Below, piece after piece: positions 17,142 through 25,877 of a DNA stretch of 64,000 bases. The stretch covers positions 372,001 through 436,000 of the forward strand of contig NZ_CP192600.1 of NCBI RefSeq assembly GCF_050632395.1. The letters run 5' to 3'. Both the position numbers and the translations under genes were made by a program. Source of the stretch: JAUYQR01 sp050632395. GTDB taxonomy: Bacteria > Pseudomonadota > Alphaproteobacteria > Rhodobacterales > Rhodobacteraceae. Below the pieces are notes generated by a model. That model was not told the origin of the DNA. It searched no databases and worked only from the letters and a program-made list of their open reading frames with translations. The first letter of the stretch is position 1. Every line of letters starts with the position of its first letter.

Positions 17142-18221
17142 ATGCAGGGCGAGCAACTCGGCGACCATGCTGAAATGCAGGCCGTCGTGACAACCGGGAC
17201 CGGGGGCTACGAGAAGCTTGACTACAAGCGTGTGCCCAAGCCCGTCGCGGGCCCCCGTGAAGTCCTTCTTAAAGTGTTGGCCGCCGGGGTGAACAATACG
17301 GACATCAACACCCGGCTTGGCTGGTATTCCTCGTCTGTCACGCAGGGAACCGCAGAGACAGAAGACGCTGAGAACCGGAAAGATGGCGGATGGAAAAACG
17401 CCACGCCCTTTCCCCTCATTCAGGGCGCTGATTGCTGCGGGAAAGTGGTCTCGGTGGGCGCCGGCTCCGATGCAGGCCGGAAAGGGCAGCGGGTTCTGGT
17501 GCGGGCCTGCATGCGCGAACACGGGTTTGACCGGATGGATACCGTCTGGCTGGGAACGGATTTCGACGGTGCCTTCGCGCAATACGTCAAAATTCCGGAA
17601 AGCGAGGTATTCGCGGTCCAATGCGACTGGAGCGACGCCGAGCTCGCGACGTTACCCTGCGCCTATGGAACAGCCGAGAACATGGTGCACCGCGCAGGGG
17701 TGAAGGCGGGCATGCGGGTTCTGGTCCCGGGTGCATCAGGCGGCGTCGGATCGGCAGTCGTCCAACTTCTGAAGCGCCGCAAAGCCGAGGTCATCGCTGT
17801 GACCAGCGCCGCCAAGATCGAGGAAATCCATCGGATCGGCGCTGACCGCGTCCTGGCGCGAGATGCGGATCTGCTGGAGACGCTGGGGACCGAAAGCATC
17901 GACGTGGTCATCGACAACGTGGGCGGGCCCGGCTTCGGTGTCCTGCTGAAAGTGCTTCGACGCGGCGGGAAATATGTCTCGTCCGGCGCTATTGCCGGAC
18001 CGATCGTCAGCTTGGACATGCGCGAAATGTATCTCAAGGACATTACGCTGATCGGCTGCACCGCGTGGGACGAACCCGTTTTTCCAAATCTAATCAGCTA
18101 TATCGAGAGGGGCGAGATCCGGCCACTGCTCGCGGGGACCTACCCGCTTGAAAGGATTGCCGATGCACAGAGAGATTTCGTCGAAAAGCGCCACGTCGGT
18201 AAACTTGTGCTTATCCCTTGA
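17142..18221 (+). CDS. Zinc-type medium-chain alcohol dehydrogenase / quinone oxidoreductase family protein
   Basis: A 359-residue MDR-fold oxidoreductase. GAP-type N-terminal domain features are PREVLLKVLAAGVNNTDINT (the family's NxxD segment) and the PLIQGADCCGKVVSVG turn. The Rossmann site is VLVPGASGGVGSAVVQLLKR, followed by VIAVTSAAK, which favours NADP(H). The usual catalytic-zinc Cys-His pattern is incomplete (ADCCG), so it may be a quinone-reductase-like enzyme. ATG 17142 has GGGGGACAGG just upstream; ATG 17175 is the alternative. The substrate is unknown. Confidence 0.8.
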   Translation: MQGEQLGDHAEMQAVVTTGTGGYEKLDYKRVPKPVAGPREVLLKVLAAGVNNTDINTRLGWYSSSVTQGTAETEDAENRKDGGWKNATPFPLIQGADCCGKVVSVGAGSDAGRKGQRVLVRACMREHGFDRMDTVWLGTDFDGAFAQYVKIPESEVFAVQCDWSDAELATLPCAYGTAENMVHRAGVKAGMRVLVPGASGGVGSAVVQLLKRRKAEVIAVTSAAKIEEIHRIGADRVLARDADLLETLGTESIDVVIDNVGGPGFGVLLKVLRRGGKYVSSGAIAGPIVSLDMREMYLKDITLIGCTAWDEPVFPNLISYIERGEIRPLLAGTYPLERIADAQRDFVEKRHVGKLVLIP

Positions 18222-18346
18222 GATGAGCGGCGGCTGGGTTGCCGTTTCGCTGCGCGGTATTCGAATGTCGGAGGAGGTCGCAGAGGCACATCACCTGAAG
18301 GGAAGCAAAAAATGGTGGCGAAGCGAGGCCTGACCGGCCGAAACCG

Positions 18347-19075
18347 ATGATCGGGTATGTGCGCGTCTCGACTCCAGGCCAGGGCGAGCAGGGTATCAGT
18401 CTAGACGTGCAGCGCGATGCCATCCGTGCCTTCGCAGATCGACTCGGTGTTCCCTTGCTTGAGATCTTCGAGGACGTTGCCTCTGGTGTTAGTGCGAAGA
18501 GCTTCCCAAGCCGACGTGGTCTGTAGCGTGCACTGGACGCCGTTCGTGACCATGATGGTGTTCGTGTCGTCTGGGACTGGTCCCAATTGTCACCTCATGC
18601 CGATGACGTTTCAGAAATCACTGCTCTCCTTCCCGCTGACGATCGGATCGTCTCCGGGAATGGTGGGAATGATTTCGCTGACGCAGTGAAAGCAGGTCAG
18701 CTACTTCAAGCACGACGTTCCGGTGAGAAGATCTCGAAGAGAACCCGGGATGCGATGCAGAAGCAGAAAGCCGACGGTGCAGTGTTCGGAAACCCAGACA
18801 TAATGAACGTTCAGCGTCTCGGTGAGAAAGCGCTCTCGACGATAGCCGACGCGCTCGTGCAGTCCATCGCGGATGTTCTTCGGTCGATCCCAGATCGTGA
18901 TCAACTTTCCCGTGCCGAAGTTGCCGGTCTGCTGAACGCTCGCGGAATGGTCACTGGCGCAGGATACAACTGGACGGCTGAGCGGGTCACTGCAACTTCA
19001 AGAAAAGCGCGGTTGTTGCTTTCAGAGGAAGCCCCAGCACCAATAAAAGCGTTGCCGACTTACGGTCCGCTCTGA
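18347..19075 (+). pseudogene. Serine recombinase (resolvase/invertase) with an in-frame stop, copy A
   Basis: The frame reads MIGYVRVSTPGQGEQGISLD, then VQRDAIRAFADRLGVPLLEI (catalytic Ser in VRVST, resolvase domain), then FPSRRGL and TAG (18524-18526). It resumes without any shift as RALDAVRDHDGVRVVWDWSQ, ISKRTRDAMQKQKADGAVFG (E-helix to DNA-binding join) and a C-terminal HTH-like tail. Only the single nonsense codon (probably CAG to TAG) interrupts it. Truncated relatives occur at 42.5 kb. Confidence 0.75.
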
Positions 19076-19657
19076 TGCTGACCGCGTCCTCACCGCCCCG
19101 GAGGAATGGCTCGACATCCCTCGGGGAACGGGTGCGTTGGAGAACGCGAAGTCCTAGGAAAATGTGTGTCGAGTGATGGGGTTGGGTTTTGGTGCCGCCA
19201 GGGTGCGGGGCCTAACCTCCTCTGTGACTGAGCCGGGATGCTCTGGGCACGTCAGCACGCACTACCAGCCTAGTGTGCATGCCACGCTTGGCAGGAGAGT
19301 CACCAGAAAGCATCTACGCGCTTGGATAGGCAAAGCAGCGGTCTGAGACCGACGTGCGCTGGTGAGTGGTTGGCTCATACCCATGCCGGGAAAGGCTCGC
19401 GCCGCCGTCAGCCCAGAGTCGGCGCGGCATCTGAAACGAGTTTTCAACACATCGGCCCCAAGCTGCCACTTGCGGTATTTTCTCCGAGCGGCACTTTGGG
19501 CATCCTGTTTGACATGATGAAGGCTGGGCAGTGCCATCAAGCGAGTGTGCGGTCAGCCATATTAGTCGAGCGAAACGTTTCGTGGGATCAAGCCGACGAT
19601 GACGACTAAGCGTCAGCAGGATAGACACACACAGGTGGTTAACAGCCAGGCAAGAAA
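19076..19657. repeat. Recombinase-tail repeat, copy A (non-coding)
   Basis: After the recombinase stop the sequence continues with blocks found again after the 42.8-kb recombinase fragment: CCGGAGGAATGGCTCGACAT, AACGGGTGCGTTGG, GAAGTCCTAGG and GGGTTTTGGTGCCGCCAG. Next comes GGAGAGTCACCAGA (near 19292), which also occurs at about 28424 and 43010. I see no gene. It is the scar of a mobile element family. Confidence 0.65.
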
Positions 19658-20443
19658 GTGACCAGAAGTTCTCATCCTTCACACTCTCTTCGGGTTGCGC
19701 TCGTCCAGATGAACGCAACGCTACTTGATCGGCAGTTGAGCTTTACCAAGCACGCAGAACTGATTCACGAAGCTGGCAAGAAAGGCTGTGAACTGATCTT
19801 GTTTCCCGAGCTGTCGCTTTGCGGGTATGTAGTCGATCCGGCCATTGTCGATGCTGCCGCGATCCCTGAGGGCGACTTGGCTACACTCCTGGAACCGCTC
19901 CACGCGGCATGCCGCAATGCAGGACTGACGGCCATTGTCGGAGCGATTGTAGCAGAGGGCGAACGTAAGTTTATCTCGGCGCTCGCATTGGACCGGTTGG
20001 GTAAAGTCCGGATCTACCGCAAGAGACATCTGCACGACCTGGAAAGTGCCGTGTTCCAAGCTGGGGAGAGCACGGGACACGTGACCGTCGGCGAATGGAA
20101 GATCGGGATAGGTATCTGCTTCGACGGCGGGTTTCCCAGCCATGCAGCCGAACTGGCGACGGAAGGCTCCCACGTCTATGCTCTCAGCGCTCTTTTCGGA
20201 AGCACGGGCGGTCGCGAGGAGTCGCGGGCTTGGCTGCCTGATCGGGCCAGGCACAATGGCATCTTTGCGGTTCTTTCGAACCATGTGGGTCCAGCCGGTG
20301 CATGGACAGGATGTGGCAGCGCAGGTGCCTGGTCGCCGGACGGTCAACTTTTGGCCGAGGCAGACAACTGGACGGAAGGTATTCTTGTCGTAGAGCTCGA
20401 CCCGAGCCTGTTAGTAGATCGGAACGATGTCGCGCTTGCGTAG
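19658..20443 (+). CDS. Carbon-nitrogen hydrolase (nitrilase superfamily)
   Basis: A 261-residue cytoplasmic amidase or nitrilase-like hydrolase. The Glu-Lys-Cys triad is visible as LILFPELSLCGY (Glu), IYRKRHLHD (Lys) and GIGICFDGGFPS (Cys). The length and single catalytic domain fit an omega-amidase or aliphatic-amide branch rather than an NAD synthetase fusion. The start is GTG 19658 (AAGAAAGTGACC; a weak ribosome site). It converges on copZ through a shared terminator. The substrate is unknown. Confidence 0.87.
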   Translation: MTRSSHPSHSLRVALVQMNATLLDRQLSFTKHAELIHEAGKKGCELILFPELSLCGYVVDPAIVDAAAIPEGDLATLLEPLHAACRNAGLTAIVGAIVAEGERKFISALALDRLGKVRIYRKRHLHDLESAVFQAGESTGHVTVGEWKIGIGICFDGGFPSHAAELATEGSHVYALSALFGSTGGREESRAWLPDRARHNGIFAVLSNHVGPAGAWTGCGSAGAWSPDGQLLAEADNWTEGILVVELDPSLLVDRNDVALA

Positions 20444-20464
20444 CGCGCCTGACTGGCGAAACCC

Positions 20465-20496
20465 ACCGGGACCGGGAAGACAAGCCCGGTCCCGGT
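20465..20496. terminator. Bidirectional terminator between the C-N hydrolase and copZ
   Basis: A perfect 12-bp stem: ACCGGGACCGGG (20465-20476) with CCCGGTCCCGGT (20485-20496) and an 8-base loop. It lies between two convergent genes. Confidence 0.8.
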
Positions 20497-20503
20497 TGCC
20501 TGA

Positions 20504-20695
20504 TCAGGCGGGAGGAAAGCCCGCTTCAGTCAAGACAGCGACAATTTGCTCGGAACCCACAGAAGTCTTCACCTGAATCCTGCGCAGCCCCACGTCGATA
20601 GCGAGTTCGGCGCCTGGGTCAACAGCTTTGACGGCAGAGGTGACACCACGTGCACAGCCGCCGCAGGTCATGTTTGGTAAGGTCAATTCGATCAT
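20504..20695 (-). CDS. copZ: Copper chaperone CopZ-like HMA protein
   Basis: A 63-residue heavy-metal-associated domain. LPNMTCGGCARGV carries the Cu(I)-binding CxxC, with the beta-alpha-beta pattern ending in IVAVLTEAGFPPA. Such chaperones hand Cu(I) to CopA. The start at 20695 follows AAAAGGACG. The gene diverges from copA across a 182-bp region with a CueR-type box for each direction. CxxC here is CGGC rather than CASC. Confidence 0.9.
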   Translation of the reverse strand: MIELTLPNMTCGGCARGVTSAVKAVDPGAELAIDVGLRRIQVKTSVGSEQIVAVLTEAGFPPA

Positions 20696-20745
20696 CTTGT
20701 TCGTCCTTTTTCTTGGTCGGCGAAGGTGCCGTTTCCCTGAGATGG

Positions 20746-20766
20746 GGCTTACCAACGTTGGAGGGT
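20746..20766 (-). promoter_or_regulatory. CueR-type operator for copZ
   Basis: Reading the minus strand: TTGACC as a -35 element, then a 21-bp MerR-family box beginning ACCCTCCAACG and ending GTTGGTAAGCC around the perfect palindrome CCAACGTTGG. It ends about 50 bp before the copZ start, the same distance seen at the other boxes. Confidence 0.6.
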
Positions 20767-20811
20767 CAAGCCCCTCTCCAAAGATTTCCGGAAGGGGCCA
20801 AACATGGCTTG

Positions 20812-20832
20812 ACCTTGACATCATTGGAAGCC
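20812..20832 (+). promoter_or_regulatory. CueR-type operator for copA
   Basis: GCTTGACC followed by a 21-bp element that starts ACCTTGACATC and ends ATTGGAAGCC. TTGACC (20809-20814) would be the -35 hexamer, with the long 19-bp spacer of MerR-family promoters. The ATG of copA is 45 bp downstream. Confidence 0.6.
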
Positions 20833-20877
20833 TCACAAGGCGATTCGAAGTAGAAACCATCCACTAGGAATCGCATC

Positions 20878-23451
20878 ATGAGAGACTTCAGCACTGAAGA
20901 AGTAGCCGGGAAGGTCGACAGTATCGCCATTCTCGGGATGACCTGTGCCTCCTGCGTCGGCAGGGTCGAGAAGGCTATTGCAAAGGTCCCGGGCGTCGCC
21001 TCTGCCCGCGTCAACCTGGCAACCGAGAAGGCCGAGATCCGTTACACGGGCGCACCTGTGCGCTCGGAGGTCATCAAGGCAGTGCGGGGCACGGGCTATG
21101 ACGTGGCCGCAGCAACGATCGACATTGGGATTGACGGCATGACCTGCGCTTCTTGCGTCGGCAGGGTGGAGAAAGCCCTCGCCGCCGTTCCCGGAGTGTT
21201 GGACGCATCTGTCAACCTGGCAACAGAGCGGGCAACGCTCAAAGTGCTCGACGCTGGTCCGGAGATGACGGCCGCAATCGAAGCGGCGGTGCGGTCGGCG
21301 GGTTACGAGCCGCGTCTGGCGCAGGTTGCCGTCGAAGACCGGAAGGCCGCGAAAGAGGATGAGGCTGCGCGCCTCAAGCGCGATCTGCTGATTGCGGGCG
21401 GCCTGACCCTGCCGATCTTCGTGCTGGAAATGGGAAGCCACTTCATTCCCGCGCTGCACCACTGGCTCGCGATGACGGTCGGTCAGACCAAACTCTATGT
21501 GCTTTACTTCGTGCTGGCGACTCTGGTCCAGTTCGGCCCCGGCCTGCGCTTCTATCGCAAAGGCATTCCCTCGCTGGCGCGCCTGGCGCCTGACATGAAC
21601 GCGCTGGTCGTGCTAGGCTCTTCGGCGGCCTGGGCCTATTCGGTTGTGGCAACTTTTGCAGGCGGGCTGCTGCCCCACGGCACCGCAAACGTCTATTTCG
21701 AAGCGTCGGCCGTCATCATCACGCTGATCCTTCTGGGCCGCTTCCTTGAGGCCAAAGCGAAAGGGCGGACTTCGGAGGCGATCAGCCGGCTGATGAGCCT
21801 TCAGGCCAAATCTGCCCGCGTGGAACGCAATGGAGCCTTTGTTGAAGTGGCGCTCGATTCTGTGCAGCCCGGGGAAATTGTGCAGGTTCGGCCCGGCGAG
21901 CGTATCCCGGTCGACGGGAGCGTGATTTCCGGTTCCTCGTTCGTGGACGAGGCCATGATCTCGGGCGAGCCGATCCCGGTCGCAAAGGGTGCGGGAGATG
22001 GCGTCACCGGCGGCACGATCAACACCACCGGCAGCTTCACCTACCGTGCCGAGAAGGTAGGCGCCGACACCCTGCTGGCACAGATCATCCGCATGGTTGA
22101 GAGTGCGCAAGGCGCGAAGCTGCCGATCCAGGCGCTCGTGGACAAGGTGACAGCCTGGTTTGTGCCCGCCGTGATGGTCGCAGCAGCGGTCACCTTCCTC
22201 ATCTGGCTGTTCTTCGGGCCCGATCCGGCGGTGACCTTTGCGCTCGTCAACGCTGTTGCCGTTCTGATCATCGCCTGCCCCTGCGCCATGGGTCTGGCCA
22301 CGCCCACCTCGATCATGGTGGGAACTGGCCGCGCGGCTGAGCTTGGAGTTCTCTTCCGGAACGGGACCGCGCTACAGAGCCTGACGTCGGTTTCGGTCGT
22401 CGCTCTGGACAAGACTGGCACGTTGACGATGGGCCGGCCGGTTCTTACCGATCTGATCCCGACCGAGGGTTTTGATCGTGCACAGGTGTTGACCCTGGTC
22501 GCTTCGGCCGAGACCGAGTCCGAGCACCCTGTAGCCACGGCGATCGTGCAGGCCGCAAAATCAAAAGGTCTGGTCCTTCCGTCGGCGACAGCGTTCGACG
22601 CACTGCCGGGACTTGGCATCCGCGCAATGGTAGACGGTCACGTGGTTGAAGTGGGTGCCGACCGTTTCATGGCCCAGAACGGTGTTGATGTTGCTTTGTT
22701 CGCCGTGAAGGCCGCCGACCTTGCTTCCAAGGCCCGCACGCCCCTTTACGTCGCAATCGACCGGAAACTTGCTGCGCTGATCACTGTCGCCGACCCGATC
22801 AAGCCCTCCACTCCGGCGGCAATCCGTGCGCTGCACGCCCTAGGCCTGAAAGTCGCGATGATCACGGGCGACAATGCCCGCACTGCGCAGGCCGTGGCCA
22901 CAGAGCTTGGCATTGACGAGATCGTTGCTGAAGTTATGCCCGAAGGCAAGGTCGATGCCGTGAAACGTCTGCGTGCCGGCAATCGCAAGGTCGCGTTCGT
23001 GGGAGATGGTATCAACGATGCCCCCGCCTTGGCTGAAGCAGATGTCGGTCTGGCAATCGGCACTGGCACGGACGTGGCGATCGAATCCGCCGATGTGGTG
23101 CTGATGGCGGGCGATTTGACGGGCGTTGCCAAGGGTATCGGCATCAGCCGTGCCACGATGCGCAACATCCGGCAGAACCTGTTCTGGGCCTTCGCCTACA
23201 ATGCGGCACTGATCCCGGTCGCGGCAGGTGTGCTGTGGCCCCTGAACGGCACGCTGCTGTCGCCGATGCTTGCCGCAGGTGCCATGGCGCTGTCCTCGGT
23301 CTTCGTCCTCGGCAACGCACTCAGACTGAAACGCTACGCGCCGGACCTTGCTGGTCCGGCGGCTTCTTCCACTAAAGACAAGATCGGCCGTCCTGGCGTC
23401 GACGTAACGCGTCCGCTGCCGATCGCACTCAAGTCAAGCCATCACGCATGA
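20878..23451 (+). CDS. copA: Cu(I)-exporting P1B-type ATPase
   Basis: An 857-residue inner-membrane ATPase that pumps Cu(I) out of the cytoplasm. Two N-terminal metal-binding domains each carry GMTCASCVGRVEKA (about residues 20-33 and 86-99). Eight membrane helices follow, with the transport motif IIACPCAMGLATP (CPC about residue 466). The phosphorylation site is DKTGTLT (about 511), with the SEHPVATAI nucleotide-binding His, MITGDNARTAQA and GDGINDAPALAEADVGLAIG. The gene is complete, with AATCGCATC and only a weak ribosome site before the ATG. It is followed by a glutaredoxin gene and cueR, forming a copper-resistance set. Confidence 0.96.
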   Translation: MRDFSTEEVAGKVDSIAILGMTCASCVGRVEKAIAKVPGVASARVNLATEKAEIRYTGAPVRSEVIKAVRGTGYDVAAATIDIGIDGMTCASCVGRVEKALAAVPGVLDASVNLATERATLKVLDAGPEMTAAIEAAVRSAGYEPRLAQVAVEDRKAAKEDEAARLKRDLLIAGGLTLPIFVLEMGSHFIPALHHWLAMTVGQTKLYVLYFVLATLVQFGPGLRFYRKGIPSLARLAPDMNALVVLGSSAAWAYSVVATFAGGLLPHGTANVYFEASAVIITLILLGRFLEAKAKGRTSEAISRLMSLQAKSARVERNGAFVEVALDSVQPGEIVQVRPGERIPVDGSVISGSSFVDEAMISGEPIPVAKGAGDGVTGGTINTTGSFTYRAEKVGADTLLAQIIRMVESAQGAKLPIQALVDKVTAWFVPAVMVAAAVTFLIWLFFGPDPAVTFALVNAVAVLIIACPCAMGLATPTSIMVGTGRAAELGVLFRNGTALQSLTSVSVVALDKTGTLTMGRPVLTDLIPTEGFDRAQVLTLVASAETESEHPVATAIVQAAKSKGLVLPSATAFDALPGLGIRAMVDGHVVEVGADRFMAQNGVDVALFAVKAADLASKARTPLYVAIDRKLAALITVADPIKPSTPAAIRALHALGLKVAMITGDNARTAQAVATELGIDEIVAEVMPEGKVDAVKRLRAGNRKVAFVGDGINDAPALAEADVGLAIGTGTDVAIESADVVLMAGDLTGVAKGIGISRATMRNIRQNLFWAFAYNAALIPVAAGVLWPLNGTLLSPMLAAGAMALSSVFVLGNALRLKRYAPDLAGPAASSTKDKIGRPGVDVTRPLPIALKSSHHA

Positions 23452-23460
23452 GGTAATTCG

Positions 23461-23712
23461 ATGACTGCTGAAATCGAACTGTTCACGAGCCCCACCTGCC
23501 CTGACTGTGTTGCGCTCAAGCGCTGGTTCGCAACTCATGGATTGAACTATCGGGAGCGCGATCTGCGTGACCCCGCAGTGCAGGAAGAAGCTCGACGCCG
23601 CACCGGTCTCCGCATTTCTCCGATCACCATCGTCAACGGGCAGCCGCTCTGGGGTATTGCCGAAGATCAGATCAAGAGGCTGAAAGCTATCCTCGACCTG
23701 AAGACCGCCTGA
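23461..23712 (+). CDS. Glutaredoxin-family protein in the copper operon
   Basis: An 83-residue thioredoxin-fold protein with the dithiol site TCPDCVALKRWF and the cis-Pro loop RISPITIVNG. It begins 9 bases after the copA stop, so it is co-transcribed. It may reduce Cu-oxidised thiols or move Cu(I) with glutathione; that role is inferred only from context. Confidence 0.87.
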   Translation: MTAEIELFTSPTCPDCVALKRWFATHGLNYRERDLRDPAVQEEARRRTGLRISPITIVNGQPLWGIAEDQIKRLKAILDLKTA

Positions 23713-23777
23713 ACGGGCGGCCTTCAACACCTGAGAAGAGCGGTTGTCGATATTCCCGACCGTCGCTGTTGTGCTTT

Positions 23778-23798
23778 ACCTTCCCACTATGGAAACGT
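23778..23798 (+). promoter_or_regulatory. CueR-type operator for cueR (autoregulation)
   Basis: GCTTTACCTTCCCACTAT followed by GGAAACGT forms a 21-bp box with 7 of 9 symmetric arm positions around CTA. It ends 44 bp before the cueR ATG, matching the distance at copA and copZ, and suggests self-regulation. Confidence 0.6.
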
Positions 23799-23842
23799 GC
23801 AACAAAACCAAATCTGAGAGATGAACTCTGGGAGAAGCAGAG

Positions 23843-24298
23843 ATGAACATTGGAGAAGCGGCTACCGCAACAGGTATCTCGGCGAAAATGATCAGATACT
23901 ACGAGGACACGGGCGTCATTGGCGCGCCGCTGCGGACCCTTTCGGGATACCGAGTTTACCAAGACAAGGACATCCAGACCCTTCACTTCGTTCGGAGGGC
24001 ACGAGACCTTGGCTTTACCGTGAAACAGATCGAGGACCTTCTGGCTCTATGGCGTGACCGCACCCGTGCCAGCGCCGACGTCAAACGCATTGCCAAGGTC
24101 CATGTCGCCGAGTTGCAGAAGAAGATGCTGGAATTGCAGGAAATGATCGGCACGCTGGAACATCTTTCCCGCACCTGCCATGGCGACGAACGCCCGGACT
24201 GCCCGATCTTGACCACACTTGGCAGCGATACAGGGCAAGAGGCAATTCCCAAAAAGAAGAAGTCCGCCCTCGGCAAGGGCTTTGAAGCGCACAGATGA
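23843..24298 (+). CDS. cueR: Copper-responsive MerR-family regulator CueR/HmrR
   Basis: A 151-residue MerR protein. The N-terminus (MNIGEAATATGISAKMIRYY) is the winged helix; a dimerisation helix follows. The metal site carries Cys112 and Cys120 (TCHGDERPDC) and Ser77 (RASADVK). These are the same positions as in E. coli CueR, and Ser77 is the signature for monovalent ions (Cu, Ag, Au). It has a longer basic tail (PKKKKSALGKG). It should activate copA, copZ and itself through the 21-bp boxes. Confidence 0.93.
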   Translation: MNIGEAATATGISAKMIRYYEDTGVIGAPLRTLSGYRVYQDKDIQTLHFVRRARDLGFTVKQIEDLLALWRDRTRASADVKRIAKVHVAELQKKMLELQEMIGTLEHLSRTCHGDERPDCPILTTLGSDTGQEAIPKKKKSALGKGFEAHR

Positions 24299-24327
24299 CC
24301 GGGCTGGAACCGATTGTATGACGAGAA

Positions 24328-24360
24328 ACGGGCCGATCCGCACGATTGGGATCGGCCCGT
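24328..24360. terminator. Terminator after cueR
   Basis: A 12-bp stem: ACGGGCCGATCC (24328-24339) pairs with GGATCGGCCCGT (24349-24360), followed by TCGATTAT. It lies between cueR and the convergent DUF4260 gene. Confidence 0.75.
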
Positions 24361-24400
24361 TCGATTATACTCTCGCACTCCCCGCATGGATGGGAGGCGT

Positions 24401-24796
24401 TCAGCGTCCAATGCGACCAAGATGGGTTTGCTTGAAGCCCGCGGTTCCCTTCATTCCGTAGCCCATTGCACGGTCAAAGCCGATATGCGCGATCCAGACC
24501 AATGCAGGCACGATCAATGCCGGGAAGGCGATCGCGGCAAGTGCCAGCAATGCCAGCGGCAGTATATAGCTGTGCCCGATGTTGTATATCAGCGCGCCAA
24601 CGCGCGGCCCTAGCGCATATCCGGCCATGCTCAGATCGGGAAGAAAGAACATGCCAGCTACTGCAAGCCATGAGTCCGACATGCTCAAGGCGCCACCCAA
24701 GCCCACCGTCAAGGTGCCTAGACCCTCAAGCCGCAACACGGTCTTGAGACCATCGCTTAGGCTGGTCGTTTCAGAAGATGAGTGAGTGGCCGACAT
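24401..24796 (-). CDS. DUF4260-family small membrane protein
   Basis: A 131-residue protein with three or four hydrophobic helices (LAVAGMFFLPDLSMAGYALG, then SYILPLALLALAAIAFPALI). It ends in the family's conserved DRAMGYGMKGTAGFKQTHLG segment. No function has been assigned to DUF4260. The start at 24796 follows GAAGGATG. It diverges from the LysR gene with a 99-bp gap. Confidence 0.8.
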   Translation of the reverse strand: MSATHSSSETTSLSDGLKTVLRLEGLGTLTVGLGGALSMSDSWLAVAGMFFLPDLSMAGYALGPRVGALIYNIGHSYILPLALLALAAIAFPALIVPALVWIAHIGFDRAMGYGMKGTAGFKQTHLGRIGR

Positions 24797-24895
24797 GACA
24801 AGCATCCTTCTTTGCATGGTTTGATGCGAAGAAGATCGCATCAAACCCAGACTTAAGAAATTGCATGACTATGAATACCTGTTAAACGTTTCCGT

Positions 24896-25783
24896 ATGGC
24901 AGTGTCACAGATTGAATGGTCGCTTTGGCGCAGTTTTCTGGCCGTGGCAGATACGGGCAGCCTATCGGCTGCAGCCCGGCGTCTCAGTTTGACCCAGCCG
25001 ACGATCGGCAGGCACATCGAACAGCTCGAACTGGCAGTCGGTCGGCGGCTGTTCCTGCGGTCGCAGCAAGGATACCTCGTCACGGAGGACGCTGCTGCGC
25101 TTCTTCAGGAGGCCCGTGCAATGGCGCTCACCGCGGAAAGCCTACAGCGGCGCGCATCTTCTTCATCGAACGACGCAAGGGGCGTCGTTCGCCTTGCAGC
25201 AAGCCATGTGGTCGGCACGGAAATCCTACCAAGATTGCTGGCTCCCCTTCTTGAGACCCATCCGGGTCTGGAACTTGAATTGGCGCTCAGCAATTCCAAC
25301 GCGGATCTTCTGCGCCATGAGGCGGATCTGGCCGTCCGCATGGCCCGCCCAACCCAGAGCAACTTGCTTGCCCGGCGCATCGGCATCGCCCATGTCGGTC
25401 TCTATGCGCGCAAAGACTACCTCGACCGACACGGGAGGCCACGGGACATGGCAGACCTTGCGGGCCATTGTCTGATTGGCCCGGACCAAGATGCGGTCAG
25501 CCTGGGCTTCCTTGAACGTCTGGACACGGCCTTGTCTAGACGATCCTTGCGCTTGCGCTGCGACAGCGAAGCCGCCCAACTCGCAGCGCTTCGGGCTGGG
25601 CTGGGGATTGGTGTCTGCCAGGCACGGATCGCCGAACAGGATCCGGGTCTGGAACCGGTGCTACCTGAAGCATTCAGCCTGCCGATGGAATGCTGGATCG
25701 TGACGCACGATGATCTGCGCCATGTGCGTCGCATCCGGCTCGTTCTCGACCACCTTGGCGAACTCCTGCCGAACTGGCTCTGA
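24896..25783 (+). CDS. LysR-family transcriptional regulator
   Basis: A 295-residue regulator. The HTH region is WRSFLAVADTGSLSAAARRL then SLTQPTIGRHIEQLELAVGR, followed by the effector lobes (VVRLAASHVVGTEILPRLLA). It diverges from the DUF4260 gene and stands upstream of an EamA exporter, either of which it could control. The effector is unknown. Confidence 0.9.
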   Translation: MAVSQIEWSLWRSFLAVADTGSLSAAARRLSLTQPTIGRHIEQLELAVGRRLFLRSQQGYLVTEDAAALLQEARAMALTAESLQRRASSSSNDARGVVRLAASHVVGTEILPRLLAPLLETHPGLELELALSNSNADLLRHEADLAVRMARPTQSNLLARRIGIAHVGLYARKDYLDRHGRPRDMADLAGHCLIGPDQDAVSLGFLERLDTALSRRSLRLRCDSEAAQLAALRAGLGIGVCQARIAEQDPGLEPVLPEAFSLPMECWIVTHDDLRHVRRIRLVLDHLGELLPNWL

Positions 25784-25816
25784 GAGCCCGGTTCCACGGC
25801 GCGAAATTTCCGCTTT

Positions 25817-25837
25817 ACCTTCCAAGCATCGGAAGCC
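25817..25837 (+). promoter_or_regulatory. CueR-like 21-bp box before the EamA exporter
   Basis: GCTTTACCTTCC-N7-GGAAGCC. The left half is identical to the box before cueR and the right half to the one before copA. It ends 40 bp before the EamA ATG, the same spacing as at the copper genes. The link to copper is inferred from the match alone. Confidence 0.5.
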
Positions 25838-25877
25838 CCAAGACGGCGTCATGACATCCCGAATCAGGAACATGACC

